Positions 1 to 6,989 of a stretch of DNA of 10,754 bases are shown here, piece after piece (position 1 is the first letter of the stretch; each line of letters begins with the position of its first letter). A model generated the notes under the pieces. That model searched no databases and was not told the DNA's origin. It saw only the letters and a list, made by a program, of their open reading frames with translations. Source of the DNA: Chloroflexota bacterium (lineage in GTDB: Bacteria > Chloroflexota > Dehalococcoidia > GIF9 > UBA5629). The position numbers and the translations under genes are program-made. The stretch is taken from NCBI GenBank assembly GCA_016875975.1, contig VGOF01000035.1, positions 1-10,754 of the forward strand, read 5' to 3'.

Positions 1-85
1 GCGCATTCGCCAAATAGAAGCCAAAGCTCTGCGCAAGTTGCGGCATCCCAGTCGGAGCAGAAAACTAAAAGACTATCTAGAGTAA
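1..85 (+). CDS. rpoD: RNA polymerase sigma-70 factor RpoD, C-terminal fragment
   Basis: This is the last 27 codons of a gene that begins outside the window; the reading frame starts at base 2 and ends with TAA at 83-85. The peptide opens RIRQIEAKALRKLRHPSRS and finishes KLKDYLE. This is the hallmark end of region 4.2 of group-1 (housekeeping) sigma factors: the recognition helix of the helix-turn-helix that reads the -35 promoter element, followed by the conserved basic tail. The sequence shows only this tail; assignment to RpoD rather than an alternative sigma-70 paralogue rests on the near-invariant HPSRSRKL-type ending known for the primary factor. The next gene on the same strand starts 35 bp downstream with no visible terminator between, so the two may share a transcript. 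Confidence 0.9.
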   Translation, partial: RIRQIEAKALRKLRHPSRSRKLKDYLE

Positions 86-108
86 ACCCAGAACACAAGA
101 TAGCAGCT

Positions 109-114
109 AGGAGG
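109..114 (+). promoter_or_regulatory. Shine-Dalgarno site AGGAGG
   Basis: A perfect AGGAGG lies six bases before the ATG at 121. It fixes the start of the membrane-anchored protein and shows that it can be translated independently of the sigma factor gene upstream. Confidence 0.8.
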
Positions 115-120
115 AAATAG

Positions 121-729
121 ATGAGAGCTATTCAAGGAATAATCATGGCCATCGGTGTAATCGCTATTCTCATAGCTGTCGCTGTGGCTATCGGTTACTT
201 CCTTTTCACACTTACGCCTTGGCTCCAAGCAAGGATGATCCCTGTAGCAGTCACTGCCGAAGCCGCCAAGAGCTTCGACCAAAAACTGGACGGGCTCCGG
301 GCAGAAACAAAGAAGGCAATCGAGTCCGGAGAAAAAAAAGAGATTACCCTGACAATAACAGAAAACGAGATCAATTCCAAACTGCTCGAGACACTGGCTG
401 AAGGCAAGATGCCATTCAAATTAAGTAAACCACTCATTAACCTTCGGGATGGGCGTTTCCTGGTCTACGGTATACTCGACACACCAGGTGTTCCGGCCAA
501 AGTAGCGGCTAGGGGACGCATCGATGTAGCAAACGGAACCCCCAAAATAGTAATCGAAGATTTCAATCTTGGTAAGTTGCCTTTACCCAAAGGCGTGGCC
601 AAGCGAGTAGAGGGCATAACCAATATCATGGTTAAACTACAGCTAGCCGACTGGCCACTAGAATTGACAAAAGTTAGCATAACAGATCGCCAACTGACAT
701 TCTCTGCAAGAGTAAAGACAGTGAAGTAG
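121..729 (+). CDS. Membrane-anchored protein of unknown function, YpmS/LmeA-like
   Basis: A 202-residue protein with one long hydrophobic N-terminal helix (about residues 7-35, rich in I, A, V and G) ending at TPWLQ. This is a signal anchor or uncleaved signal peptide that would place the rest outside the cytoplasmic membrane. Residues 45-75 are polar and helical. They are followed by alternating beta-strand-like segments: TLTITENEIN near 77-86, DGRFLVYGIL near 110-119, and GRIDVANG then PKIVIEDF near 132-148. The pattern of an N-terminal anchor, a T-x-x-E-x-N motif and repeated 'DG..V.G' strands resembles extracytoplasmic lipid-binding-like proteins of the YpmS (DUF2140) and LmeA (DUF2993) type. 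That resemblance is from pattern only, and no catalytic motif is visible. The start is set by the strong AGGAGG. The gene ends 6 bp from the convergent ffh gene, with no room for a terminator. Confidence 0.7.
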   Translation: MRAIQGIIMAIGVIAILIAVAVAIGYFLFTLTPWLQARMIPVAVTAEAAKSFDQKLDGLRAETKKAIESGEKKEITLTITENEINSKLLETLAEGKMPFKLSKPLINLRDGRFLVYGILDTPGVPAKVAARGRIDVANGTPKIVIEDFNLGKLPLPKGVAKRVEGITNIMVKLQLADWPLELTKVSITDRQLTFSARVKTVK

Positions 730-735
730 ACGGGT

Positions 736-2070
736 TCAACGCTTCCGCAGAGTGCCCATCAAATCCTTGGGCAATGTTCCGCTTGCCGCCATCTTGGTAA
801 ACTTCTGCACCTGATAAAATTGACTGATCAGTTGGTTGACATCTGCAGAATTAGTGCCACTTCCCCTGGCGATACGCCGTTTTCGGCTACCATTGATAAT
901 TGCAGGACTATATCGCTCCTCTGGCGTCATCGAAAGAACAATCGCTTCGATTTTCTTCAAACGGTCTTCTTCATGCCCATTAACCATCGCTGGTACAAGC
1001 TTCGAGAAGCCAGGCATCATTTCCATAAGTTCGGCAAGGGTTCCCATTTTTCTGACTTGGCGAAGCTGCCACAAGAAATCGTCCAGGCTGAACGTTGCAG
1101 TCCGTATCCTCCCCACAACCTGCTTGGCTTTCTTCTCGTCAAAGGTCTTCTCTACTTTCTCTATCAGCGTCATGACGTCACCCATGCCCAGTATGCGTGA
1201 TGCCATACGCTCTGGATAAAACGGCTCCAGCGCACTTGGCTTTTCACCAGTCCCGATGAACTTGATAGACACCCCCGTAACAAATCTGATAGAAAGCGCA
1301 GCACCACCTCGAGCATCACCATCCGTTTTCGTCAGAATAAGACCAGTAAGCCCCACACTACTGTTGAACGCTTCAGCCACATTCACGGCATCTTGTCCTG
1401 TCATAGCATCAACCACCAGCAAGGTCTCGACAGGCTTAATCTCTCGCTTTAGCTGGGCTAGCTCAGCAATCAATATTTCGTCGACATGCAAACGCCCTTG
1501 CGTATCTATCAACACCCAATTAGCAGCTATCTCATCAGCCCTTTTCATTGCTCCCATACAAATACTTAAAGGCGACGCTCCCTTCTCCTTAGTAAAGACA
1601 GGGATGTCAATCTGGTGACCAAGCTTCACCAACTGCTCAATCGCAGCCGGGCGACGTGTGTCAGCCGCCACTAGCAAGGGACGTTGCCCCGACTGCTTAA
1701 GATGAGCAGCCAGCTTTGCAACAGTGGCCGTCTTCCCGGAGCCTTGCAGGCCAACTAGCATAGCCACTGAAGGTGGCCGATTAGCTGCCATAAGGCGACT
1801 TTGCTCTTTGCCCAAGACCGCAATGAGTTCTTCGTTTACAATCTTGATAATCTGCTGCGCAGGAGTCAGGCTCTCCAACACTCTGGCCGTCAATGCCCTT
1901 TCTCGCACTACAGCCAGAAAGCTCTTCACCACCCTGAAGTTCACATCGGCTTCGAGTAGTGCAAGACGTATCTGCCGCAGAGCCTCATCAACGTCTTTTT
2001 CACTGAGCTTTCCCCTACTAGCCAGACTGTTAAAAATCTTACTAATCTTCTGGGTCAGCGCTTCAAACAT
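736..2070 (-). CDS. ffh: Signal recognition particle GTPase Ffh
   Basis: The protein component of the bacterial signal recognition particle. It binds signal sequences and 4.5S/6S RNA and delivers ribosome-nascent chains to FtsY at the membrane. The 444 residues have the expected N-G-M order: a helical N domain (about 1-90); the P-loop GLQGSGKT at 107-114; DTRRPAA at 137-143; the G3 motif as DTQGR at 189-193, where DTAGR or DTGGR is usual; TKTDGDARGG at 247-256; and GTGEK at 273-277. The methionine-rich M domain follows from about 296, with the RNA-binding stretch SRKRRIARGSG at 395-405. Length is typical of the family. The start is the ATG at 2070, eight bases after AGGTG; an in-frame TTG immediately upstream (2073) would add one residue and cannot be excluded. 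The SDR gene lies 62 bp upstream on the same strand. The G3 and P-loop (GKTA rather than GKTT) changes are mild oddities, and all key G, K, T and D residues are kept. Confidence 0.95.
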   Translation of the reverse strand: MFEALTQKISKIFNSLASRGKLSEKDVDEALRQIRLALLEADVNFRVVKSFLAVVRERALTARVLESLTPAQQIIKIVNEELIAVLGKEQSRLMAANRPPSVAMLVGLQGSGKTATVAKLAAHLKQSGQRPLLVAADTRRPAAIEQLVKLGHQIDIPVFTKEKGASPLSICMGAMKRADEIAANWVLIDTQGRLHVDEILIAELAQLKREIKPVETLLVVDAMTGQDAVNVAEAFNSSVGLTGLILTKTDGDARGGAALSIRFVTGVSIKFIGTGEKPSALEPFYPERMASRILGMGDVMTLIEKVEKTFDEKKAKQVVGRIRTATFSLDDFLWQLRQVRKMGTLAELMEMMPGFSKLVPAMVNGHEEDRLKKIEAIVLSMTPEERYSPAIINGSRKRRIARGSGTNSADVNQLISQFYQVQKFTKMAASGTLPKDLMGTLRKR

Positions 2071-2086
2071 CAAACATTCACCTGCG

Positions 2087-2116
2087 ATTATGCAAAGACA
2101 TCCGAGTATTCGCCAA
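2087..2116 (-). promoter_or_regulatory. Possible sigma-70 promoter upstream of ffh
   Basis: Read on the minus strand, TTGGCG (2116-2111, four of six consensus bases) is followed after 18 bp by CATAAT (2092-2087, five of six). The predicted transcription start would fall near 2080, inside the ribosome binding site of ffh. The leader would then be unusually short, which weakens the call. ffh could equally be read from upstream genes, since no terminator is visible between SDR and ffh. Confidence 0.25.
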
Positions 2117-2132
2117 GAAACTCGTCTCGAAC

Positions 2133-2924
2133 TTAGAATAGACTTTGAACTAATCCACCATCGACTTGAATCGTAGCACCTGTGATGTAACTTGCTCGCT
2201 CTGAAGCTAAGAAAACAACCAGGTTAGCCACCTCCTCAGGTGCACCACAACGGCCAAGCGGTATATTGGCAGTGATATCTGATAGCGTAGCCTCATATGT
2301 TCTTTCTTGAGACTCCGCTCGTTTACGAACTACAGTTGATAGCCTATCAGTTAGAATCCATCCAGGACATACACTGTTCACCAATATATTAGCACCTGCA
2401 ACCTCATTCGACAGCGTCTTTGCCAAGCCAATTACCGCTGCCCTAACAGAATTGGAAAGGATAAGCCCCTGGATAGGCTGCTTGGCAGCTACTGACACCA
2501 TGTTCACAATCCTACCCCACCCACCATTTCGAAGATATGGGATAACTGCACGACACATACGCACTGTGCTCAGCAGGTTCAACCTGACTGCGTCTTCCCA
2601 ATCTTGATCACCAAAAGTTTCAAATGAGCCAGAAGGCGGACCGCCAGCATTAGTAACCAATATATCTATTCGCCCGAATTCGCTGATGGTCTGCCGCACT
2701 AAGTTCTCGATATCAATCGACTTAGTCACATCAGCAACTATCGGGAGGACTCTACTAGCAGTATTATCCCTGATCTCATTAGCTACCTCCAGTAAGGCTG
2801 TTCCCCCACGAGCACAAACAGTCACGTTGGCGCCTTCTCGTGCCAACCCCAAAGCCACTGCCTTTCCCAAGCCTTTGCTGGCCGCTGCTACAATCGCCGT
2901 CTTGCCGCTAATACCTAAATCCAT
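2133..2924 (-). CDS. SDR-fold protein, BKR-like, with non-canonical active site
   Basis: A 263-residue Rossmann-fold protein of the short-chain dehydrogenase/reductase superfamily, nearest in pattern to FabG-type 3-oxoacyl reductases. Visible motifs are an N-terminal nucleotide-binding loop AAASKGLG (13-20) in place of TGxxxGIG; NAGG at 92-95; the catalytic-loop serine S144 in VNMVSVAAKQP; and PG at 187-188. The C-terminal signature ASYITGATIQVDGG runs from residue 244 to 257. The usual YxxxK is absent: the equivalent stretch is SNSVR (157-161), so Tyr becomes Ser and Lys becomes Arg. A subgroup of SDRs called 'BKR-like SDR-like' is known to have such an imperfect cofactor motif and tetrad, and this protein appears to belong there. 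Its reaction is therefore uncertain. It sits 67 bp downstream of the oxidoreductase beta subunit on the same strand, so it may share that transcript. No good Shine-Dalgarno site precedes the ATG. Confidence 0.85.
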   Translation of the reverse strand: MDLGISGKTAIVAAASKGLGKAVALGLAREGANVTVCARGGTALLEVANEIRDNTASRVLPIVADVTKSIDIENLVRQTISEFGRIDILVTNAGGPPSGSFETFGDQDWEDAVRLNLLSTVRMCRAVIPYLRNGGWGRIVNMVSVAAKQPIQGLILSNSVRAAVIGLAKTLSNEVAGANILVNSVCPGWILTDRLSTVVRKRAESQERTYEATLSDITANIPLGRCGAPEEVANLVVFLASERASYITGATIQVDGGLVQSLF

Positions 2925-2991
2925 ACGACACTAATATGAGGAGGCAAAAACACCAATTCTGCAATATGAATAATGGTAAGTAGCTCAGATA

Positions 2992-3900
2992 CTACTGAAT
3001 GCCTGCACGTTTCAGGCACAGCTTCCATCGGGCATTGACCCATTCTTGCAATTCGTTGAGTTGCTGCTCAGTGATGTTTTTGAACCTCCCCTGCTCCACC
3101 ACATAGTCTCTCAACGGCCGCAGCTTACCACCTCTACGAGCAATCGATTCGCTGGCTGCGGTGAACCTAAACACACCATTGTTGACTTCGTAAAGCACCA
3201 CCCAACCAGTCTCAACTGCAAGCTGACCAATTCTCACCGTATCACTAAAAGCAAATCCCCAACCAGGAGGACACGGTATGAACACATGAATAAATCTGGT
3301 TCCTACAACGTCTTTCGCCGTTCTCACCTTCTCGTAGAGGTCTAGCGGATAAGCAGCATCAGCCGTGGCAACGTAGGGAATATTGTGCGCTTCCATTATC
3401 GCCGCAATATCTTTTGGCCTTTGCTGTTTGCCCAGCACAGGAGTAGTACCAGAGGTAGCACCCAAAGGGGTAGACCCAGAACGCTGGTTCCCTGTATTCA
3501 TATAGCCTTCGTTGTCATAGCAGACATAAATGAAGTCAGTTCGCCTCTCAGCAGCACCACTAAGCGCCTGAATCCCTATATCAAATGTGCCGCCATCACC
3601 AGCAACAGCCAACACAGTTAGCCCTTTGCGTCCAACCATTTTCAACCCGGCAACTAAACCACTGGCCGCTGCCCCAGTTGAAGCAAACGGAGTATTCACA
3701 CATGGAACATCCACAGACGTGATGGGATACATGCCATGCAATACGGTAAGGCAGCTAGCCGGGACCGTCACAATAACCTGTCCGTCAAGCGCCTTAAGTA
3801 TATAGCGATAGGCTAACGACAGGGCACAACCCGGACAGGTTCTATTCCCAGGCAACAGATACTCTTTCTCACTTAAAGTAACAGCACTAACCTTGGTCAT
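2992..3900 (-). CDS. porB: 2-oxoacid:ferredoxin oxidoreductase, beta subunit
   Basis: The thiamine-diphosphate and iron-sulfur subunit of a pyruvate/2-oxoisovalerate-type ferredoxin oxidoreductase (cytoplasmic). It oxidatively decarboxylates a 2-oxoacid with CoA to acyl-CoA and passes electrons to a proximal [4Fe-4S] cluster. The 302-residue product shows CPGC at 22-25, a third cysteine at C50 (PASCLTV) and a fourth at C210 (PCPPGWG). Together these are the four cluster ligands known in PFOR. The thiamine-diphosphate motif is GDGG at 101-104, ending at N130 in DNEGYMNTG. The start chosen is ATG 3900, six bases after AAGGGG. A start at 3945 would add 15 residues and overlap the alpha subunit gene, and it is not supported by family alignment. 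The alpha-beta gap is 10 bp, indicating coexpression. The true substrate (pyruvate versus branched-chain or other oxoacid) is not readable from sequence. Confidence 0.92.
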   Translation of the reverse strand: MTKVSAVTLSEKEYLLPGNRTCPGCALSLAYRYILKALDGQVIVTVPASCLTVLHGMYPITSVDVPCVNTPFASTGAAASGLVAGLKMVGRKGLTVLAVAGDGGTFDIGIQALSGAAERRTDFIYVCYDNEGYMNTGNQRSGSTPLGATSGTTPVLGKQQRPKDIAAIMEAHNIPYVATADAAYPLDLYEKVRTAKDVVGTRFIHVFIPCPPGWGFAFSDTVRIGQLAVETGWVVLYEVNNGVFRFTAASESIARRGGKLRPLRDYVVEQGRFKNITEQQLNELQEWVNARWKLCLKRAGIQ

Positions 3901-3910
3901 TACAGTCCCC

Positions 3911-5146
3911 TTAAATCTGACATATCCATTCAGGATACTCGACATTCAAAGCGCCTTGTCCCAATAACATCACGGCCTTCTCCACTGCATCCACCAAATC
4001 CCTAGCTTTGACATCACGGCCACCCAATCCCACAATATAGTTTCGAATCATGGCAGTCGTGTCAATACCATAGAGCGCAGCCTTTATCTCAGAGCACACA
4101 GCGCCCTCTGAACCGTAGCTGATATCCTTGTCGAAGACCACAACCACCCGGGATTTCCTCAGCGCCCTAACCAAATCGGACTTGGGAAATGGTCGGAAAA
4201 CTCTCAAACCCAACACCCCTACCTTATGCCCCTTCTCTCTAAGCTGCTTCGATGCCACCATCGCTTCCATTGCCAGGCTACCCATAGCTACTATTACTAT
4301 GTCGGCATCATCTAGCCTGAAATCCCAATAAGTATTGTCATAGCCTCTCCCAAACATCTCTCCAAATTCCTGTCCAACAGACACAATCGTTTCCCGTGAG
4401 TTCTGCAAAGCTTCCTGGAGGAGAAAACGCAGCTCCATATACCCATGGCACAGTATCCCTTGAGTATTGGCCCTGGGATTGGCCAGAGTAACAAGGTTAT
4501 AATTTCTAGGACTCGACGGGTCGAGGATAGTGTGCGGTTTGTAGGGTGGCAGAAATTTGTCCACGCTCCCCTGAGATGGCACATCTACAGGCATTTCAGT
4601 ATGTGATAGCACATACCCATCGTAACAAACCATGACAGGCACATACACCATCTCCGCAATCTTATAGGCCTGGATAATCGAATCCAGTATCTCCTGATTA
4701 TTCCTAGCATAAATCTGTATCCACCCTGTATCCCGCTGGGATATGGAATCCTGTTGATCGTTCAAGACATTCCACGGTGCTCCGATTGCACGATTAACAC
4801 AGGCAAGAACCACCGGCAAACGTGCACCAGCTGTCCAATGCAACATTTCGTGCATGTAGGCCAAACCATGCGCACTACTTGCAGTAAACGTTCTCGCCCC
4901 TACCATAGATGCCGAGGCACAAACTGCAAGAGCGCTATGCTCGCCTTCTACCGCGATGTACTCAGCATTCAACTCACCCTTTTCTACAAATTCAGAGAGC
5001 TTCTCTGTCACCGGCGTCTGCGGCGTAATCGGATAGGCAGCAATAACCTGGACGCGACTAAGCTTAGCCCCAATGGCACCCGCCTGGTTTCCATCAAGCA
5101 TCTGCACGTCTGTTTTTCGCCGGCGCTCCTTCCCGTCCAAAATCAA
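3911..5146 (-). CDS. porA: 2-oxoacid:ferredoxin oxidoreductase, alpha subunit
   Basis: The pyrimidine-binding and transketolase-C-like subunit of the enzyme. It pairs with the beta subunit to form the thiamine-diphosphate active site. The 411 residues include the hallmark YPITPQTP at 38-45, whose threonine contacts the substrate carboxylate in characterised enzymes, and VEGEHSA at 66-72, whose second glutamate (E69) is the likely contact to the thiamine aminopyrimidine. A C-terminal domain follows from about residue 270. Length is typical of four-subunit enzymes. The start taken is TTG 5146, whose TTGA overlaps the TGA stop of the delta gene by four bases, three bases after AGGAGG (5155-5150). 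A second TTG at 5140 has a more usual nine-base spacing and would remove two residues. The first ATG (5101) has no ribosome binding site nearby. The overlap implies translational coupling with the delta subunit. Confidence 0.92.
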   Translation of the reverse strand: MILDGKERRRKTDVQMLDGNQAGAIGAKLSRVQVIAAYPITPQTPVTEKLSEFVEKGELNAEYIAVEGEHSALAVCASASMVGARTFTASSAHGLAYMHEMLHWTAGARLPVVLACVNRAIGAPWNVLNDQQDSISQRDTGWIQIYARNNQEILDSIIQAYKIAEMVYVPVMVCYDGYVLSHTEMPVDVPSQGSVDKFLPPYKPHTILDPSSPRNYNLVTLANPRANTQGILCHGYMELRFLLQEALQNSRETIVSVGQEFGEMFGRGYDNTYWDFRLDDADIVIVAMGSLAMEAMVASKQLREKGHKVGVLGLRVFRPFPKSDLVRALRKSRVVVVFDKDISYGSEGAVCSEIKAALYGIDTTAMIRNYIVGLGGRDVKARDLVDAVEKAVMLLGQGALNVEYPEWICQI

Positions 5147-5457
5147 ATGCCTCCTGTTCCTTCAAGACATGACTCGCCTTCATTTACCATCGTTATTGCT
5201 TGCGCCGGACAGACCTGTGCACATATGCCACACCCCTTACAATACTCGAGGTCTATCGAGACAGGTATCTCCTTCCTCACCACAGCGTCCGGACAATAAA
5301 GCCAGCATAAAAAGCAAGTAAGCTTATTACGTTTAGTTACAACACATTTCTCTTGATTTATTACCGGGAATGCATTGCGCCATTCGCCAGTTCTGCCAGC
5401 TTCACCGATACCAGGCGAAGACTCATCACATATATGTCTGCATTCTCTTGTTCCCAT
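5143..5457 (-). CDS. porD: 2-oxoacid:ferredoxin oxidoreductase, delta subunit (2[4Fe-4S])
   Basis: The ferredoxin-like electron-transfer subunit of the complex, 104 residues. The N-terminal part, SPGIGEAGRTGEWR (14-27) then PVIN, is characteristic of PorD/VorD proteins. The second cluster motif is canonical: C73-x2-C76-x2-C79-x3-C83-P. The first is stretched: C38, then nine residues, then C48-x2-C51-x3-C55-P, where the usual spacing is C-x2-C-x2-C-x3-C. The segment between C38 and C48 reads VVTKRNKLT. All eight ligands for two cubane clusters are thus still present. The start is ATG 5457, six bases after the porG stop, with only a weak GAG-containing ribosome site, so translation is probably coupled to porG. 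The 3' end overlaps the TTG start of porA. Confidence 0.9.
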   Translation of the reverse strand: MGTRECRHICDESSPGIGEAGRTGEWRNAFPVINQEKCVVTKRNKLTCFLCWLYCPDAVVRKEIPVSIDLEYCKGCGICAQVCPAQAITMVNEGESCLEGTGGI

Positions 5458-5463
5458 AGCTAA

Positions 5464-6135
5464 CTATTCTCGAAACACCTGCAATTCAGTTATATCAAAT
5501 GTTTTTCTAATCGCCTCAACATTGATGTCGGCCCCGCTATTAGAGAACCTCTCTCTAATCACATTCTCCACATTCTGCATTCCCACAATAGCAGTAGCTC
5601 GTAAAAGGGCACCCAAGATGGCCGTATTGACCACCGTAAGGCCCGCTACTATCAGACCCAACTCACGGCATACTCCTGTAGCGTCAGCAGTCGCTATATT
5701 AAAACCACCTTTGATACCAAGCTCACCAGGCTTACGCCAGGAATTGACCACTAACCATCCACCGCGCAGCAACCCCTCAGTAACCTCCTGATATCGTAAG
5801 AGAGTATGATCCAACACAACGACTACATCTGGAGCTTCAACCTGAGATACCACCAAAACGGGGTCACGTGAAATCCGGGTCGAGGCACTTACTGGAGCGC
5901 CACGCCTCTCGGCGCCAAAGAACGGAGCGGCAGTCACGCCGTGATACCCATCAAGATAGGCTGCTTGTGCTACTATCTTGGCCGCCGTTATTGCTCCCTG
6001 TCCCCCACGACCATGCCACCTGATCTCGAATGGCTTTGAGCTAGTAAAAGACTTCTGTGAGGTCAAAACAATCACGCTCTGGCTTGTCAAACTTGGAAAT
6101 GCAATTATGTATGTTAACTCTCGCCGCTTAGCCAT
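5464..6135 (-). CDS. porG: 2-oxoacid:ferredoxin oxidoreductase, gamma subunit
   Basis: The gamma subunit (POR_N-associated, 'pyruvate ferredoxin/flavodoxin oxidoreductase' catalytic domain), first gene of the gamma-delta-alpha-beta set. The core begins at FEIRWHGRGGQGA (36-48) and includes PFFGAERRGAPV (71-82), both diagnostic of the family, then a Rossmann-like half ending LQVFRE. With start ATG 6135 (AGGT nine bases upstream) the protein has 223 residues, about 30 more than typical gammas, because residues 1-35 precede the core. Shorter forms from in-frame TTG 6090, GTG 6075 or TTG 6066 are possible. A perfect TTGACA overlaps the ATG on the same strand, which could be a -35 element serving a shorter form, although no matching -10 is convincing. 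Upstream extension of the open frame to 6279 runs across the divergent gene and is not credible. Confidence 0.88.
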   Translation of the reverse strand: MAKRRELTYIIAFPSLTSQSVIVLTSQKSFTSSKPFEIRWHGRGGQGAITAAKIVAQAAYLDGYHGVTAAPFFGAERRGAPVSASTRISRDPVLVVSQVEAPDVVVVLDHTLLRYQEVTEGLLRGGWLVVNSWRKPGELGIKGGFNIATADATGVCRELGLIVAGLTVVNTAILGALLRATAIVGMQNVENVIRERFSNSGADINVEAIRKTFDITELQVFRE

Positions 6136-6199
6136 GTCAAATATACCTGATGGACTTCCAAGGTGTATTGCACATCCGATTTGACGAGAAATCCTGGCT

Positions 6200-6805
6200 A
6201 TGTCTAAACTTGATGGCATAGTCATGACTGATATCATCGACCGCAAGTTGCATGAGTGGACACAAGGGAAAAGCATCACAGATGCAAGGATATCAATCTA
6301 TTATAAGGTAAGAGACATCCCCTACGCAGTGATTCCCGACTTCAATGGTCCAGAACAATACGTTGATATGCTCAGATTGAACAGAGGGTCATGCACACCG
6401 AAGCATCTCCTCATGTGCAAAATGTATCAGCGATTAGGATTGGAAGTGCTTTACGCTGTTTATCCTTTCCGATGGGACGCTTTTGAAGCCATTTATCCAC
6501 CCAGATTAAGACGATTGGCACAAGCCATGCCTTTAAGCCATCACCTCGCCTGTAAAGTGGATATAAACGGAAATCTTATATTGGTCGATGCCACATTAGA
6601 CTTAGGTCTACAAAAACTTGGTTTACCAGTGACCCAGAAATGGGATGGCCACAGCGATACCAACCTTGCCATGAATCCATGCGACGAGGAGCAATTGTAC
6701 CATCCATTGGAAGCCCACTTGATGCAACCACGAACTCTAGATGAAAAATCACTGTCATTTTATAATGCGCTTAACTCGTGGCTAGACGAAATAAGACACC
6801 AATAG
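6200..6805 (+). CDS. Small transglutaminase-like (papain-fold) protein
   Basis: A 201-residue cytoplasmic-type protein with no signal peptide. It has the layout of the transglutaminase core: a nucleophile cysteine C65 in NRGSCTPKHLLM at the start of a helix, a histidine in LSHHLACKV (H115, or H114), and an aspartate D130 in LILVDATLD on the following strand. The C-H-D order and spacing match transglutaminase/protease-like proteins, which in bacteria include peptidases, amidases and cross-linking enzymes; the substrate cannot be inferred. It is divergent from the porG gene with a 64-bp spacer, so the two could share a regulatory region. Start ATG 6200 has no strong ribosome binding site; ATG 6224 is an alternative that would remove eight residues. 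A TTGACG at 6181-6186 lies just before the start, but no good -10 follows. The family call is from the motif pattern and is moderately sure. Confidence 0.7.
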   Translation: MSKLDGIVMTDIIDRKLHEWTQGKSITDARISIYYKVRDIPYAVIPDFNGPEQYVDMLRLNRGSCTPKHLLMCKMYQRLGLEVLYAVYPFRWDAFEAIYPPRLRRLAQAMPLSHHLACKVDINGNLILVDATLDLGLQKLGLPVTQKWDGHSDTNLAMNPCDEEQLYHPLEAHLMQPRTLDEKSLSFYNALNSWLDEIRHQ

Positions 6806-6860
6806 ATATGCCAAGGAATACTACACACAAATTGGGTGCCCTTTTAAGCTTGACTTGACG

Positions 6861-6989
6861 ATGTCGCAGAGTAATACGGGAATATTCCTCCCCCACTTTA
6901 AAGGCCTAAGGCTAAAAGATTTTTCCCACGCCTTGGGCAGCATCCTAAAAAATCATCGCCCGCATGGCGAAGATGAGGTAACCACTTGA
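6861..6989 (+). other. Possible small ORF of 42 codons before the amidohydrolase
   Basis: An open frame from ATG 6861 to TGA 6987-6989 occupies most of the 180-bp gap between the transglutaminase-like and amidohydrolase genes. Its end overlaps the TTG start of the amidohydrolase as TTGA, the same overlap style seen between porD and porA. The product would start MSQSNTGIFLPHF and be basic, with no recognised motif. There is no Shine-Dalgarno site before the ATG, and the frame is open upstream as far as 6795. A 42-codon frame can arise by chance, so this may be a leader peptide or just untranslated leader. The gap also holds a 10-bp palindrome, GGAATATTCC (6879-6888), and TTGACT/TTGACG at 6850-6860 without a convincing -10. 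Confidence 0.25.

Noticed and set aside
2936..2983. Plus-strand 15-codon ORF (ATG 2936) containing a GAGGAGG in the gap before the SDR gene
   Set aside because: Too short, the purine run lies within the ORF instead of before it, and there is no recognisable peptide.
2979..2996. AGTAG/CTACT inverted repeat at the end of the beta subunit gene
   Set aside because: Five-base AT-rich stem overlapping the stop codon without a T run; not a credible terminator.
6136..6279. Longer porG reading frame reaching 6279
   Set aside because: It crosses the start of the divergent transglutaminase-like gene and the added residues do not resemble gamma subunits; ATG 6135 is adequate.
6797..6838. CACCAAT ... 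ATTGGGTG followed by CCCTTTT as a terminator for the transglutaminase-like gene
   Set aside because: The arms need a bulge and the loop is 27 bases, so the structure is not convincing.
6879..6888. Palindrome GGAATATTCC upstream of the amidohydrolase
   Set aside because: A single 10-bp palindrome in AT-rich sequence can occur by chance, and no regulator gene or second copy supports an operator.
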